Assembly: GCF_001590605.1 (NCBI RefSeq)
Contig: NZ_CP014504.1
Location: 4,092,001 to 4,156,000 of the forward strand
Reading direction: 5' to 3'
Source: Pedobacter cryoconitis
Lineage (GTDB): Bacteria > Bacteroidota > Bacteroidia > Sphingobacteriales > Sphingobacteriaceae
DNA: 64,000 nt
Shown here in pieces: positions 25,026 through 34,581 of this stretch. Within the stretch, counting starts at the first letter, position 1; the number at the start of each line of letters is the position of its first letter. The notes beneath the pieces were generated by a model. The model was given only the letters and a program-made list of their open reading frames with translations, made no database searches and was not told where the DNA came from. A program made the translations under genes and the position numbers.

Positions 25026-26962
25026 TGGAGAATCTTTTCAACCGAAAATATATTATACAAGGTCTGTTTATAGTAGTTGCACTTATTTTATTAGGGCAGC
25101 TTTTTTATATACAAGTAGCCAGTGACCGCTATTTTTTATCCGCAAACAGTAATGTATTGCGGAAAAAATATACTTTCCCTGCTCGTGGGGTCATTACAGA
25201 CCGGAACAATAAAGTATTGGTTCAAAATGAACCGGTATATGATCTGATGGTCACCCCCAGCCTGGTTAAACCCTTTGATACGCTTGCTTTATGCAGGATT
25301 ATTGGTATTGATATGGCTGGATTTCATAAAAGGTTTAATAAGGCCAGAAACCAATCTAAATACCAGCGTTCTGTATTTGAGAAACAATTATCTGTACAAA
25401 CCTATGCTGCTTTACAAGAGAGACTCTCCCGGTTTATTGGGTTTGAAACACAAAACAGAACAGTAAGGCATTATCCTGACAGTGTGGCCGGACAATTTTT
25501 TGGCTATGTAAAAGAGGTTTCAGACAAAGATATTGAGGAAAGTGACGGCTATTACCGTCCGGGTGATTATATCGGGAAATCGGGTGTAGAACGTCAATAT
25601 AATGATGTACTCCGCGGAGAACGTGGTGTAGAGAATACGATTTATAATGCCAGGAATGTCCCTCAGGGAAGTTATCTGAATGGTAAATTTGATACACTGG
25701 CCATTTCCGGAGAAACATTAGTGTCTTCACTGGACATTGATATTCAGAAGTTAGGAGAACAATTGCTGAAAAATAAGGTGGGAAGTATCGTAGCAATTGA
25801 GCCGAGTACTGGTGAAGTGCTGGCTTTTGTCAGCAGCCCTACTTACGACCCCAACCTGATGGTAGGCAGGCAGCAGGGCAATAATTATATGGATATTTTC
25901 CGTTCACCTAACAGACCTTTTTTAGTCAGGCCGCTTTCAGGTTATTACTCTCCGGGTTCTTCTTTTAAACCACTCGATGATTTAATTGCGCTGCAGGAAG
26001 GTGTAATTGATCCGAATACGACTTTTAACTGTCCTGGGGGCTATTGGGCAGGAAATCACTTTGTAAGTTGCGAACACGTAGATGGGAATATCTCCCTTCG
26101 TAAAGGATTGGCAAGATCTTGTAATACTTATGCTTGTTATGTATTTCAAAAGCTGATGACGCAAAAGAAGTACAAAAATAAAATTGAGGCTTATGATTCC
26201 TGGTCTGCAAAAGTGCGTAAGTTTGGTCTGGGTTCCAAACTCGATCTGGATATGCCTTTTGAACGTAAAGGACGGATATTTACTTCAGAAGAATATACCA
26301 AAAGATTTGGTAAACATTGGGGATATACGACTGTAATCTCCTTGGCAATTGGACAGGGTGAGATGAGTGCTACACCTTTACAGATGGCTAATATCATGGC
26401 GATCATTGCGAACCGCGGCTATTATATCAAGCCTCACCTGGTTAAAGGTATCGGAGAAAAGAAGGATGTAAAAAAAGAATACCTGGTTAAAAATTCTGTA
26501 GATATTGATGCAGCACACTTCGAACCGGTTATTGATGGGATGCAAGACGCAGTTAATGCATCTTATGGTACAGCGCGGGCTTCAGCGATCCCAAACATTC
26601 TTTTCTGTGGAAAGACCGGTACGGTACAGAATCCGCATGGAAAAAATCACTCTGTGTTTGTTGGTTTTGCTCCGCGTGATAATCCAAAAATAGCCATTGC
26701 CGTAATTGTAGAGAATGCGGGTTTTGGTGGGGTTTATGCAGCGCCTATCGCCAGTTATATCACAGAAAAATATTTAACAGGCAAGATTTCTGGGGGAAGA
26801 TTAGCGCAGTCAGAGGCGATGAAGAAACTTGTAGTTTTACCTGACGTACCTAAACCGAAAATTAAATGGGCCCCTAAGGGTGCAGATTCTGCTGCTAAAC
26901 CGGTGGCATTGCCTGCTTCACCAGAAAATAAAATTGTAAGTACTCAAACAACTATTAACTAA
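25025..26962 (+). CDS. mrdA: Penicillin-binding protein 2 (peptidoglycan D,D-transpeptidase)
   Basis: 645 residues. Cross-links lateral-wall peptidoglycan in the periplasm. One N-terminal membrane anchor (YIIQGLFIVVALILLGQLF), the pedestal/dimer domain (FPARGVITDRNNKVL), and the transpeptidase domain with SPGSSFKP (S-x-x-K near residue 310-313), SCN (~364) and KTG (CGKTGTVQN, ~529). The C-terminal tail (~610-645) is Pro/Ala/Lys-rich. It starts within the stop codon of mreD and is followed 4 bases later by rodA, its glycosyltransferase partner. Confidence 0.96.
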   Translation: MENLFNRKYIIQGLFIVVALILLGQLFYIQVASDRYFLSANSNVLRKKYTFPARGVITDRNNKVLVQNEPVYDLMVTPSLVKPFDTLALCRIIGIDMAGFHKRFNKARNQSKYQRSVFEKQLSVQTYAALQERLSRFIGFETQNRTVRHYPDSVAGQFFGYVKEVSDKDIEESDGYYRPGDYIGKSGVERQYNDVLRGERGVENTIYNARNVPQGSYLNGKFDTLAISGETLVSSLDIDIQKLGEQLLKNKVGSIVAIEPSTGEVLAFVSSPTYDPNLMVGRQQGNNYMDIFRSPNRPFLVRPLSGYYSPGSSFKPLDDLIALQEGVIDPNTTFNCPGGYWAGNHFVSCEHVDGNISLRKGLARSCNTYACYVFQKLMTQKKYKNKIEAYDSWSAKVRKFGLGSKLDLDMPFERKGRIFTSEEYTKRFGKHWGYTTVISLAIGQGEMSATPLQMANIMAIIANRGYYIKPHLVKGIGEKKDVKKEYLVKNSVDIDAAHFEPVIDGMQDAVNASYGTARASAIPNILFCGKTGTVQNPHGKNHSVFVGFAPRDNPKIAIAVIVENAGFGGVYAAPIASYITEKYLTGKISGGRLAQSEAMKKLVVLPDVPKPKIKWAPKGADSAAKPVALPASPENKIVSTQTTIN

Positions 26963-26966
26963 GCAA

Positions 26967-28232
26967 ATGACTACGCAACAAGGCAGCCGCTTTTTCTTCA
27001 ATGTAGATTGGATCACCATTTTGATTTACACGGCCTTATGTACTATTGGCTTCGTTAATATTTATGCTTCCCTTTATAATCCTGAAACGTCTACATTCTT
27101 TAACTTTAGCAGTAACTACGGGAAACAATTAATTTATATCATCACAGGCTTAATGCTGGGATTCTCTATCCTGCTGCTTGATGCCAAATTCTTCAGTGTA
27201 TTTTCACCCGTAGTTTATGGGATTACGATGTTACTGTTGATGGCCGTGCTGGTTGTTGGCCGTAAAGTGGCAGGTAACCAGGCCTGGATTCCTCTGGGTG
27301 CTTTCAGGTTGCAACCTTCTGAGCTGGCTAAATTCGGAACTGCCTTGCTCATTGCCAGATATGTCGGGAATTTCAACCCCAAGTTTACTGATGTCAAATC
27401 TATTTTCTTTGCGGGCCTGATTATAGGCTTTCCGTTATTCCTGATTATGCTTCAGCCAGATACGGGCTCTGCATTGGTATTTCTTGCCTTTATGTTTCCT
27501 TTGTACAGGGAAGGCCTATCAGGTTATTTCCTGTTGATTTTTCTCGGGATGATCGTGCTGTTTATTGCCGATTTTCTGGTCCCTTCTTATATCCTGATCC
27601 CAATCATAGCTGTGGTGGGAGGTTTCTTTATTTATCAGAACAGACGAAAACAGAAGATGATGTTTTCGATGATCCTGACCACGATTGTAGCCATTGCTTA
27701 TTTATTTCTGGTTAAGGTTGCTTATGAAAAGGTTCTGGAGCCACATCAGCGTACACGGATTGAAATCATGCTCGGTCTTAAAACAGACCCTAAAGGAGCT
27801 GGTTATAATGTGATCCAGTCCAAGATCGCCATTGGAGCGGGACAACTAACCGGAAGAGGTTTTCTGGAGGGCACACAAACTAAATATGGCTATGTGCCTG
27901 AACAAAGTACTGACTTTATCTTCTCAACAATTGGAGAGGAATGGGGATTTATGGGTTGTGCTGTAGTTATCGGATTGTATATATTTTTACTGCTCAGAGT
28001 AATCAACCTGGCAGAAAGGCAGCGCTCTACCTTTTCCAGGGTCTATGGGTATTGTGTAGCCAGCATTATTTTCTTCCACGTTTTTATAAATATAGGGATG
28101 ACTATTGGTATCATCCCGGTAATCGGTATTCCATTGCCATTTATCAGCTATGGCGGGTCATCGTTATGGAGTTTTACCGTATTACTTTTTATCTTCCTGA
28201 AACTGGATTCCAATAGAATGGGCTTTATTTAA
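26967..28232 (+). CDS. rodA: Peptidoglycan glycosyltransferase RodA
   Basis: 421 residues, a SEDS-family polytopic membrane protein with about ten helices. RodA polymerises lipid II into glycan strands together with PBP2. Conserved parts seen: GRKVAGNQAWIPLGAFRLQP, MLQPDTGSALVF, the loop ...AGQLTGRGFLEGTQTKYGYV followed by PEQSTDFIFSTIGEEWGF, and the C-terminal PVIGIPLPFISYGGSSL. Its last 8 bases overlap the 3' end of the convergent acidic protein gene, so no terminator fits between them. Confidence 0.96.
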   Translation: MTTQQGSRFFFNVDWITILIYTALCTIGFVNIYASLYNPETSTFFNFSSNYGKQLIYIITGLMLGFSILLLDAKFFSVFSPVVYGITMLLLMAVLVVGRKVAGNQAWIPLGAFRLQPSELAKFGTALLIARYVGNFNPKFTDVKSIFFAGLIIGFPLFLIMLQPDTGSALVFLAFMFPLYREGLSGYFLLIFLGMIVLFIADFLVPSYILIPIIAVVGGFFIYQNRRKQKMMFSMILTTIVAIAYLFLVKVAYEKVLEPHQRTRIEIMLGLKTDPKGAGYNVIQSKIAIGAGQLTGRGFLEGTQTKYGYVPEQSTDFIFSTIGEEWGFMGCAVVIGLYIFLLLRVINLAERQRSTFSRVYGYCVASIIFFHVFINIGMTIGIIPVIGIPLPFISYGGSSLWSFTVLLFIFLKLDSNRMGFI

Positions 28233-29433
28233 CAGTAAAGCGCTGGTTTAACAATTCATAAAACTGATCCACTGTTTCTTGTTTCGATGCCCAGTTATTC
28301 TTCACTGCATAACTGCTTTGTAAAAATTCGTCCGCGCTTTTAAAATCAGGCATTTTGTTAACCAGATCTATCGCTTCTGCATAGGCAAGGTTATAACCAT
28401 TAAACAAATCTTTGATGTAACGCATCTTATCATTCAGACTGATGGCTTGTTTCAGGTCTTTAATCTGTACTCTGCTGCTCCCAGAATTAATATTCCTGGC
28501 ACTGGTATTACCAGACAGGATATCATTTAATGTAGGCTTTGCTATAGGCTTTTCAGGCTCAATTGCTGCCTGGTTTTGCACAGGTGAGAATAATTCTTCC
28601 TGAACAGGCTTAGTTTCAAATGTAAAAATTGGTTCTTTAACTGGCTCCGGTTTATCAACTGAAACTGGTTCTTCTATAACCTCTTCTTTGATATGCTCAA
28701 TAATAGGAACTGGTTCTTCTTTAACAGGTTCTATAACAGGTACAGGCTCTTCTTTTACCGGCTCTTTTACAGGAATAATCTCTTCTTCCGGCTCAGGTTC
28801 TGGCTTAGGTACTATTTCGGCAGCAGCCTGTACAACTTCTTCTTCCTTCACCTCCTGATGAAAAACTGGCTCTGCCTCAACTTCCTCTACCTCAGGCGCC
28901 AGGAAAGGTTCTGAGACCAGGAATGGCTCAGGCCCTACCTCATCATCTTCTGGCAACTGTATCCCCAGACTATCCATTTCCCTGAGCTTTTGTTTCTGTG
29001 CAATAATCAGCTCTTCTTCCTTGCTCAATGGCCTGTCAAATATGGCATCAACTGATTTTTCTTCGAACTCGAATTTATCGGTAGATGGCTTCTCATTTAA
29101 GATGAACTCAAAATTCGAAGGTTCGTTATCCAGTTTAAAAATATCATCATCCAGTCTGGGCCTGGCAGGCAGAATTTCATGCGTAGAAGAAAAATCTTCT
29201 GCAGGCACCTCTTTTTTGATTTCGGCAGCGCCGGACAATATCCGGGGGGCAGTACCGCTATTTATTTTCTTAATAATATGGACATGGTCAGACAAGAAAC
29301 TGGCATTTGCCAGGAAAAGTTCAAGCTCCAATTCATTGAGTTCACGGGGATTTTGAGCAAGATATTGGTACTGGTCATTTAACTCATTAAGTATCTGCCC
29401 TATCTTTTTGAATATGTCCTCCTGGTTCATCAT
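28225..29433 (-). CDS. Acidic protein with Glu/Pro-rich linker, 402 aa
   Basis: The N-terminal ~60 residues (MMNQEDIFKKIGQILNELND) and the C-terminal ~85 residues (IKDLKQAISLNDKMRYIKDL ... LNQRFTVK) look helical and folded. Between them lie about 200 residues of low-complexity linker full of Glu, Pro and Val (EPVKEEPVPVIEPVKEEPV and similar). There is no signal peptide or membrane segment. It is convergent with rodA and overlaps it by 8 bases, and diverges from tdk. A TACTTTTG -7 box stands 48 bases upstream. Function not recognised; the layout suits a cytosolic tether joining two helical ends. Confidence 0.8.
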   Translation of the reverse strand: MMNQEDIFKKIGQILNELNDQYQYLAQNPRELNELELELFLANASFLSDHVHIIKKINSGTAPRILSGAAEIKKEVPAEDFSSTHEILPARPRLDDDIFKLDNEPSNFEFILNEKPSTDKFEFEEKSVDAIFDRPLSKEEELIIAQKQKLREMDSLGIQLPEDDEVGPEPFLVSEPFLAPEVEEVEAEPVFHQEVKEEEVVQAAAEIVPKPEPEPEEEIIPVKEPVKEEPVPVIEPVKEEPVPIIEHIKEEVIEEPVSVDKPEPVKEPIFTFETKPVQEELFSPVQNQAAIEPEKPIAKPTLNDILSGNTSARNINSGSSRVQIKDLKQAISLNDKMRYIKDLFNGYNLAYAEAIDLVNKMPDFKSADEFLQSSYAVKNNWASKQETVDQFYELLNQRFTVK

Positions 29434-29480
29434 AGTTGTATAACGTAAGAATTGGTAATTTATGTTGATAACTAAACACT

Positions 29481-29488
29481 CAAAAGTA
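29481..29488 (-). promoter_or_regulatory. -7 box of the acidic protein gene
   Basis: TACTTTTG on the minus strand, an exact TAnnTTTG match, 48 bases before the start codon. The TTG -33 box is not evident. Confidence 0.4.
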
Positions 29489-29534
29489 CTACAAAATTTC
29501 GATATTCGCCGGTCATTACACCCCAGAATACAGC

Positions 29535-30110
29535 ATGTTATTTAGCGAACAAAATTACAGCAGAGGAGAATATGGCGGCAGCATTGAAGTAATTTGCGGC
29601 TCCATGTTTTCAGGCAAAACGGAAGAACTGATCAGAAGATTAAAGCGCGCAGAGATTGCTAAACTAAAAGTAGAGATCTATAAACCTGCAACAGACACCC
29701 GTTACGATGAAACCGCAGTCGTATCCCATAATTACAACTCTATTGAAGCTACTCCTGTAGCACACTCTTCTGCAATCCTATTGCTGAAATCTGACACACA
29801 GGTTGTTGGCATTGATGAGGCGCAATTTTTTGATGATGAATTACCTGAGGTTTGTAATAAACTTGCGAATAAAGGGATCAGGGTAATTGTAGCTGGTCTG
29901 GATATGGATTTCAGTGGTCAGCCTTTCGGCCCCGTTCCTGCCTTAATGGCCATCGCAGAATTGGTTACAAAGGTAAATGCAGTCTGCGTAAGATGCGGAA
30001 GCCCCGCCATGTACTCTTTTCGCAGGGTAGCCAGCGACGCTAAAATCCTGCTCGGAGAAAAAGAAAGTTACGAGCCAAGATGCAGAGCTTGTTTCCATGC
30101 AAGAGATTAA
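29535..30110 (+). CDS. tdk: Thymidine kinase
   Basis: 191 residues, type II (TK1-like) thymidine kinase, salvaging thymidine to dTMP in the cytosol. Walker [15 protein letters not shown] near residue 22, the Asp-Glu motif [10 protein letters not shown] (catalytic Glu), the lasso/zinc region [13 protein letters not shown], and the second Cys pair in YEPRCRACF complete a four-Cys zinc site. It diverges from the acidic protein gene. Confidence 0.96.
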   Translation: MLFSEQNYSRGEYGGSIEVICGSMFSGKTEELIRRLKRAEIAKLKVEIYKPATDTRYDETAVVSHNYNSIEATPVAHSSAILLLKSDTQVVGIDEAQFFDDELPEVCNKLANKGIRVIVAGLDMDFSGQPFGPVPALMAIAELVTKVNAVCVRCGSPAMYSFRRVASDAKILLGEKESYEPRCRACFHARD

Positions 30111-30125
30111 CCTAAATTTCCAGGC

Positions 30126-31652
30126 TTAGCGAGCAAGATGCGGTTTCACCAGGTAGATATCCCCGTCTTTGAAACTATATTGCTTCAGTACGTCTGCTCT
30201 TTTTCGCAAAGCAGCCAGATTGAGCAGATCAGGATCATTTATGGAGTGGAACCAGATCACATATACAGCATCCCTGGAAAAGAAATCTTTAATATCCTCG
30301 TCCTCAATCCAATGTGGCAGTGAGGCAGCTCTTAAACCACCGTTAAAGTATACTGCTTCTGCCGCATTAGCGTATAACTTATGTTCAGGTTTAAAAACTG
30401 AAGCATGCTTTCTGAGGAATGCGGCAGTCTGAGACTTTTTCCAGGAGTCGTCTGTATAACCGGAAATACCGTATTCACTGACTTCCTGGTACATCCCATA
30501 AAGCTTAACAAGCTCATTGGCCTGAAAAGCTATCAGCACAACGCCTGTACAGCCTAAAGCTATGCGGCGCTTTACCACAGGAAGCCCGATCATTGCTTTT
30601 GGTATCCAGCAAGTTAGTGTAATCAGCATTGGAATAAATACTGGAGATATAAACCTGTTATTTATTTGCTCAAAATGTGAAAGCGTCGAAATTCCGATAA
30701 TAAAAACGGTATAGACTATAAAAAATGCAGCAAAGCAGTTCTCTGCAGTGGTATAAGCTATAGCAAGCCAGGCCCGCTTCAAATATATTGCACAAACTAT
30801 CATGAACAGGACAATAGCCGTAATCATATAGGAACCTGGGTGCGTATCCAGCGCAGGGAGCCACCAGCAAATCACCTTCCCATAATAGAAAATATTATCT
30901 CCTAAAGAGGTAATCCCGGATTCCCTGGGCCCGGTAAGCGATTCTGCCACTATGGTATTGCGGACCAGATTGGCGACCAGCAAAGTGATAGAAAGAAAAC
31001 CGAATAAGAAACAGTGCAGTATTTTTTTCTTCCATTCCAGCGAACGGTCAAAGACCATCAGCATTAAACCGGTTGCAATAACTGTAATACCTGCATATCT
31101 GGTTACACAGGTTATTGCAGCAATGAATGCACAAAAGAGTAAGGCAACTATTGAACGCGTCCTTAAATAGCCTCTAAAGGCTATCAGGAACAAAATTGAC
31201 AGCAGAATAAATAATGTTTCAGACCAAAACATGCCATAAACATCAAATAGTGATGGGCTGATGGCAATAGACAAGAGTATCACGATTTTATAAATACGGT
31301 TTTTCTCCTGAAATGACTCCATCAGGTTACCGGTACAAAAAATGACCAGTGCAAAAAGCAAAGCATTCAACCAGGGGCCCGCAGCAACCGGGTCAATTCC
31401 GGAAAGGAAAGCTGCTACACTTAAAAATAAAGGATAAAATACAGGAAAGTCAATTATTGGATTTAAATTGTAATCCAGTAAAGCTCCATATTCAGGGATA
31501 TTTCTGGCGACACTTACATAAACAATAGAGTCGGGTGAGATTCCAATTCCACCATGTCCGGTATAAATCAAGAGCAGGATAAAGCCAAGCAGCGCAACAA
31601 GAAGGCTATCCAGATTTTTAAAAGCTGATAAACCAGCCAGGATCTTATTCAT
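30126..31652 (-). CDS. Polytopic GT-C-fold glycosyltransferase-like membrane protein
   Basis: 508 residues with about 10-11 membrane helices and a soluble C-terminal part (~400-508). The N-terminal region has an early acidic site (GISPDSIVYVSVARNIP) in the first extracytoplasmic loop, followed by FPVFYPLFLSV, as in GT39/ArnT/PMT-like GT-C enzymes that use polyprenyl-linked sugars. The exact substrate cannot be told. It is a single gene with a TATATTTG box 27 bases upstream. It could also be an uncharacterised membrane protein of the same fold without known activity. Confidence 0.65.
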   Translation of the reverse strand: MNKILAGLSAFKNLDSLLVALLGFILLLIYTGHGGIGISPDSIVYVSVARNIPEYGALLDYNLNPIIDFPVFYPLFLSVAAFLSGIDPVAAGPWLNALLFALVIFCTGNLMESFQEKNRIYKIVILLSIAISPSLFDVYGMFWSETLFILLSILFLIAFRGYLRTRSIVALLFCAFIAAITCVTRYAGITVIATGLMLMVFDRSLEWKKKILHCFLFGFLSITLLVANLVRNTIVAESLTGPRESGITSLGDNIFYYGKVICWWLPALDTHPGSYMITAIVLFMIVCAIYLKRAWLAIAYTTAENCFAAFFIVYTVFIIGISTLSHFEQINNRFISPVFIPMLITLTCWIPKAMIGLPVVKRRIALGCTGVVLIAFQANELVKLYGMYQEVSEYGISGYTDDSWKKSQTAAFLRKHASVFKPEHKLYANAAEAVYFNGGLRAASLPHWIEDEDIKDFFSRDAVYVIWFHSINDPDLLNLAALRKRADVLKQYSFKDGDIYLVKPHLAR

Positions 31653-31678
31653 TTAAATAGAGTAAAGCTTTTTTGTAA

Positions 31679-31686
31679 CAAATATA
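31679..31686 (-). promoter_or_regulatory. -7 box of the membrane glycosyltransferase gene
   Basis: TATATTTG on the minus strand matches TAnnTTTG. The leader would be about 20 bases. No TTG -33 box. Confidence 0.45.
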
Positions 31687-32031
31687 GTGAGAAACGATCA
31701 GATATTGTTTTTTTGTATGTGATTAGGCGGCCGGATTAATTATTCTGGAAAAATTTGTAATAATTAGCGGATATTATACAGTTAAAGTTTTTTTCTGTAT
31801 CTTATCCTCTGTTATTTTACATCACCAGCTGCCTGTTTAGAACTTAAATTGTTTTAGAAAAATTAATCTCCTATGTGCTTAATAATAAGGGTTTACAAAT
31901 TTTGAAATAGATTAAATTAGGCAACATTATATTGTCAGATTTCAATAATTTAACTTATAAAATAGAAACACGTCATATTTACACTTATTTATGTAAATTA
32001 TAAATGGGAATATAAATTACTTAGTTGGCAA
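31687..32031. other. Intergenic region before the XRE regulator
   Basis: About 345 A/T-rich bases with no supported gene, RNA or terminator. No exact TAnnTTTG box was found before the XRE gene. Confidence 0.5.
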
Positions 32032-32298
32032 ATGGAAGGAAAGGTAAAACTAGATCTTATTGAACAGCATGTGGTTGATTTCGTCAGAAAATTAAGAGCT
32101 GATAAGAAATTAAGACAGGAAGATATTGCCTACATTATTGGGGTTAAAGCATCTTTCATTGGCAACGTGGAAAACAGTGGAAATCCGGCTAAATACAATT
32201 TGAAACACATCAATGTATTTGCTGATCATTTCGGATTGTCGCCCAGAGATTTTCTGCCATCTACAGCGCTGCTCGAGAAAAAAGACAAAAAAGTATAG
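32032..32298 (+). CDS. XRE-type helix-turn-helix regulator, 88 aa
   Basis: A single lambda-repressor-like HTH domain: VRKLRADKKLRQEDIAYIIG, then VKASFIGNVENSGNPAKYNL with the recognition helix. The C-terminal part (INVFADHFGLSPRDFLPSTA) ends with a Lys-rich tail. There is no effector domain. It converges on a paralogue pair of unknown genes and may regulate them or itself; proximity is the only evidence. Confidence 0.85.
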   Translation: MEGKVKLDLIEQHVVDFVRKLRADKKLRQEDIAYIIGVKASFIGNVENSGNPAKYNLKHINVFADHFGLSPRDFLPSTALLEKKDKKV

Positions 32299-32303
32299 TC
32301 CGT

Positions 32304-32354
32304 CAGTTGAAAGGTTTGATACGTCTCCAAAGATTTTATTAAACCTTTCAATTG
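32304..32354. terminator. Bidirectional hairpin between convergent genes
   Basis: Inverted repeat 32304-32317 with 32341-32354, 14 bp with one mismatch (core TTGAAAGGTTT/AAACCTTTCAA), loop 23 bases. Its right arm covers the last codons of the convergent unknown gene. Likely terminates both sides. Confidence 0.55.
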
Positions 32355-33100
32355 ATGTTTTTCCGCAAAGAGTTATACCATTCTTTATAGAACGCTCTGT
32401 AAACAGCAATACGTTTGTCCAGGTTTTCTTCTTTCTTTAGCCGGTCATCGAGCAGAAGTAACTTTTCGCCATACCGCTTATGAATTTCCTGGTGAATGGG
32501 TATGCTGTTCTTTTTGTCGCCAAGGCTTAGCCGAATCATCCCAAAAAGTGACATACAAGAATTCGTTTCCACAAATTCTATCAGATTTATCGCCCTTTCA
32601 TTGGCCATAGAAATATTATTCATGAAATATTGCAAGACCTGGACTGCTTTAACACCATTCATCCTGCACAGCAGATTAAAATCAAAAGTCAGCGCTAAAG
32701 ATTGGTCATCATCCAGTGGAAAGTTTCGGGGATAGTTAACCAGCGGTGACATATCAATCTCCCATTCTCTCATCAGGTTAAAACTTTCTTTCATCTTATC
32801 GACCGTTGTCAGGTATGGATTCTCATTCAGCTCGCCCAGCATTAAAATATATTTCAGGGATATCCGTTTTACCTTCCTGTCTGTAACTGCTTTTACCTCT
32901 GCATTTACCTCTTTTTTACAATCAATTACGATACTCGTGGCCCATAAGGATACCGCTTCCATTTCACCCCCGTTAAACGCATAAAAAGACACCCTGTTTA
33001 CAAAGTATTGTAAGACATCTTCTAGTTTAAGATTGTTGATGGCACAGGCCACCCTGAAATCTTCAGTGTAGGCTAACGTATCCAGTCCTTTTGAGTCCAT
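32348..33100 (-). CDS. Unknown protein, duplicated-domain family, copy 1
   Basis: About 250 residues from the ATG at 33100 (MDSKGLDTLAYTEDFRVACA), chosen because it aligns with the start of its paralogue; a longer frame to 33205 has an unconvincing N-terminus. It is related along its length to the next gene. Inside the protein the same pattern occurs twice: YTEDFRVACAINNLKLEDVL + QYF near residue 10 and LTFDFNLLCRMNGVKAVQVL + QYF near residue 135. No signal peptide, membrane helix or catalytic motif. Predicted helical and cytosolic. Family not recognised. Confidence 0.75.
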   Translation of the reverse strand: MDSKGLDTLAYTEDFRVACAINNLKLEDVLQYFVNRVSFYAFNGGEMEAVSLWATSIVIDCKKEVNAEVKAVTDRKVKRISLKYILMLGELNENPYLTTVDKMKESFNLMREWEIDMSPLVNYPRNFPLDDDQSLALTFDFNLLCRMNGVKAVQVLQYFMNNISMANERAINLIEFVETNSCMSLFGMIRLSLGDKKNSIPIHQEIHKRYGEKLLLLDDRLKKEENLDKRIAVYRAFYKEWYNSLRKNIN

Positions 33101-33266
33101 ATTATTTATTTTATTTTCCTCACAGGCATAAAGATGTCCATGACTCAAGAGTTTTAATTTTGCTGATTTGCTGCGCCGCACAATTGTTCCCTTGTGAGCA
33201 GTCAAAGATGTAACTCACTTGTTCCCTGTTCATACAGCCCATCAAGGGAGGAATAACCGGGTTTGA

Positions 33267-34019
33267 TTAATTGATGTTTTGATTTAGTGCATTATACCAC
33301 GCTAGATAAAATTTATTATAATTTCTTACTTTGTTTTCAAGATTACTTTCCCCCTCTTGCTTTTCGTCCAGTTTCTGTAATTGAGCGGCGTATTTTTTAT
33401 ACAGGTCCTGCTGAGGCAATATTTTGTTTCTGAAACTTTCATGGTTACTGCTCAGCAGCAATAAGAAAGCTGTACTGGGATCAGTCTTAACGACCTGATG
33501 AAGATTTAAAGCCCGCTCTCTTGCTAGAGATACCTGGTTGATAAAATACTGAAGCAGCTCTTGTATTTTGGTGCCGTTCATCCTGCACACTAAATTAAAG
33601 TCAAATGTAAGCTCAAGCAAGTAACCATCACTGGTTTGTATCTCCAGTTCATAATCTGTAATAGGAAGCATTGCTAAAGACCATTCTTTCATTAAGGAAG
33701 CAATCTTGTAATGCGCTATGATTTTGTAAGTTCCACTGCTCATATTTAATGCAGTCAGTTTCTTGATGTATTTTAAACAAATTTCTTGTATTCTATGGTC
33801 ATTTACTGGCTGCGGTTGCCCGCCATGCACTTCTTTAAAATCAATACATGCAGTCGTAGCCCAGAAGTACATCGGATCCATATTACCACCTATGAATGCA
33901 TAAAAAGAGACATAACTAATAAAATACTGCAGCAACTCCTCAGGCTTCAGGTTATTTATTTTACAGGCAATTTTAAATTCCTGAGTATAATTGAGTTTAA
34001 TTTGTCTTTTTGTCTCCAT
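33267..34019 (-). CDS. Unknown protein, duplicated-domain family, copy 2
   Basis: 250 residues, a paralogue of the downstream gene on the same strand 166 bases away. It shares the start pattern (YTQEFKIACKINNLKPEELL + QYFISYVSFYAF), the second internal copy (LTFDFNLVCRMNGTKIQELL + QYFINQVS), and the C-terminal ending AWYNALNQNIN versus EWYNSLRKNIN in copy 1. The internal repeat of about 125 residues suggests an ancient domain duplication followed by a gene duplication. Function unknown; the conserved Cys in each half and the aromatic QYF motif are notable. Confidence 0.75.
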   Translation of the reverse strand: METKRQIKLNYTQEFKIACKINNLKPEELLQYFISYVSFYAFIGGNMDPMYFWATTACIDFKEVHGGQPQPVNDHRIQEICLKYIKKLTALNMSSGTYKIIAHYKIASLMKEWSLAMLPITDYELEIQTSDGYLLELTFDFNLVCRMNGTKIQELLQYFINQVSLARERALNLHQVVKTDPSTAFLLLLSSNHESFRNKILPQQDLYKKYAAQLQKLDEKQEGESNLENKVRNYNKFYLAWYNALNQNIN

Positions 34020-34581
34020 CTTTCTTGTTCATTATGATTTAAACATAAAAACAGGTTTCTTTCTTCCAGGAAGATGAAACTTTATTCGGTCTGCAAAAAC
34101 CTTCAAAATAGCCTTTTTAAGTTCAAAGGGTAACTTTAACCTCTAAAATAATATTTTTGATTAAAAACACAGAAACTTAGGATATGTTTTTTTCAAATCA
34201 AAATATTTTTAACTCTAATTGACAAAAAATTTCCTTAAAAATGTTATTGGATTTCAGCCAATTGTTAAATGATTTTGACAATATTATTTATACTTTGAAT
34301 TTTCCAGGAAATACCAGCAGTTGATAACTTGTTATTGTTTAGGACATTATTACTGATTAAATTACTAACTTAAGGCCTTGATAATTAAGATTAATTGCTT
34401 TTATGGGACGTCTGCTTAGATTAATGCCCAAAACAGCGTTTTTTAAGCATAAAGACAATCATTTTTGCTATTTCTTAATATATTTAGAATAATTTTTAGC
34501 AAAAACCGTTAAACAAACACACCAACAGGTGTTTAAGCCAATCAAATGTTTAATTAAATTTTATTGCCAGGTATAATTTAA
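34020..34581. other. A/T-rich intergenic region before the ECF sigma gene
   Basis: About 560 bases with no supported gene or RNA. It separates the divergent paralogue pair from the ECF sigma unit. No full -33/-7 promoter was found on either strand, as may be expected if the sigma gene uses another factor. Confidence 0.5.

Noticed and set aside
25434-25796. 120-codon minus-strand ORF opposite mrdA
   Set aside because: Shadow of a conserved PBP2 region; composition is not protein-like.
34020-34581. A small RNA or cryptic gene before the ECF sigma gene
   Set aside because: No stable hairpin with a T run, no full promoter and no protein-like frame could be found.
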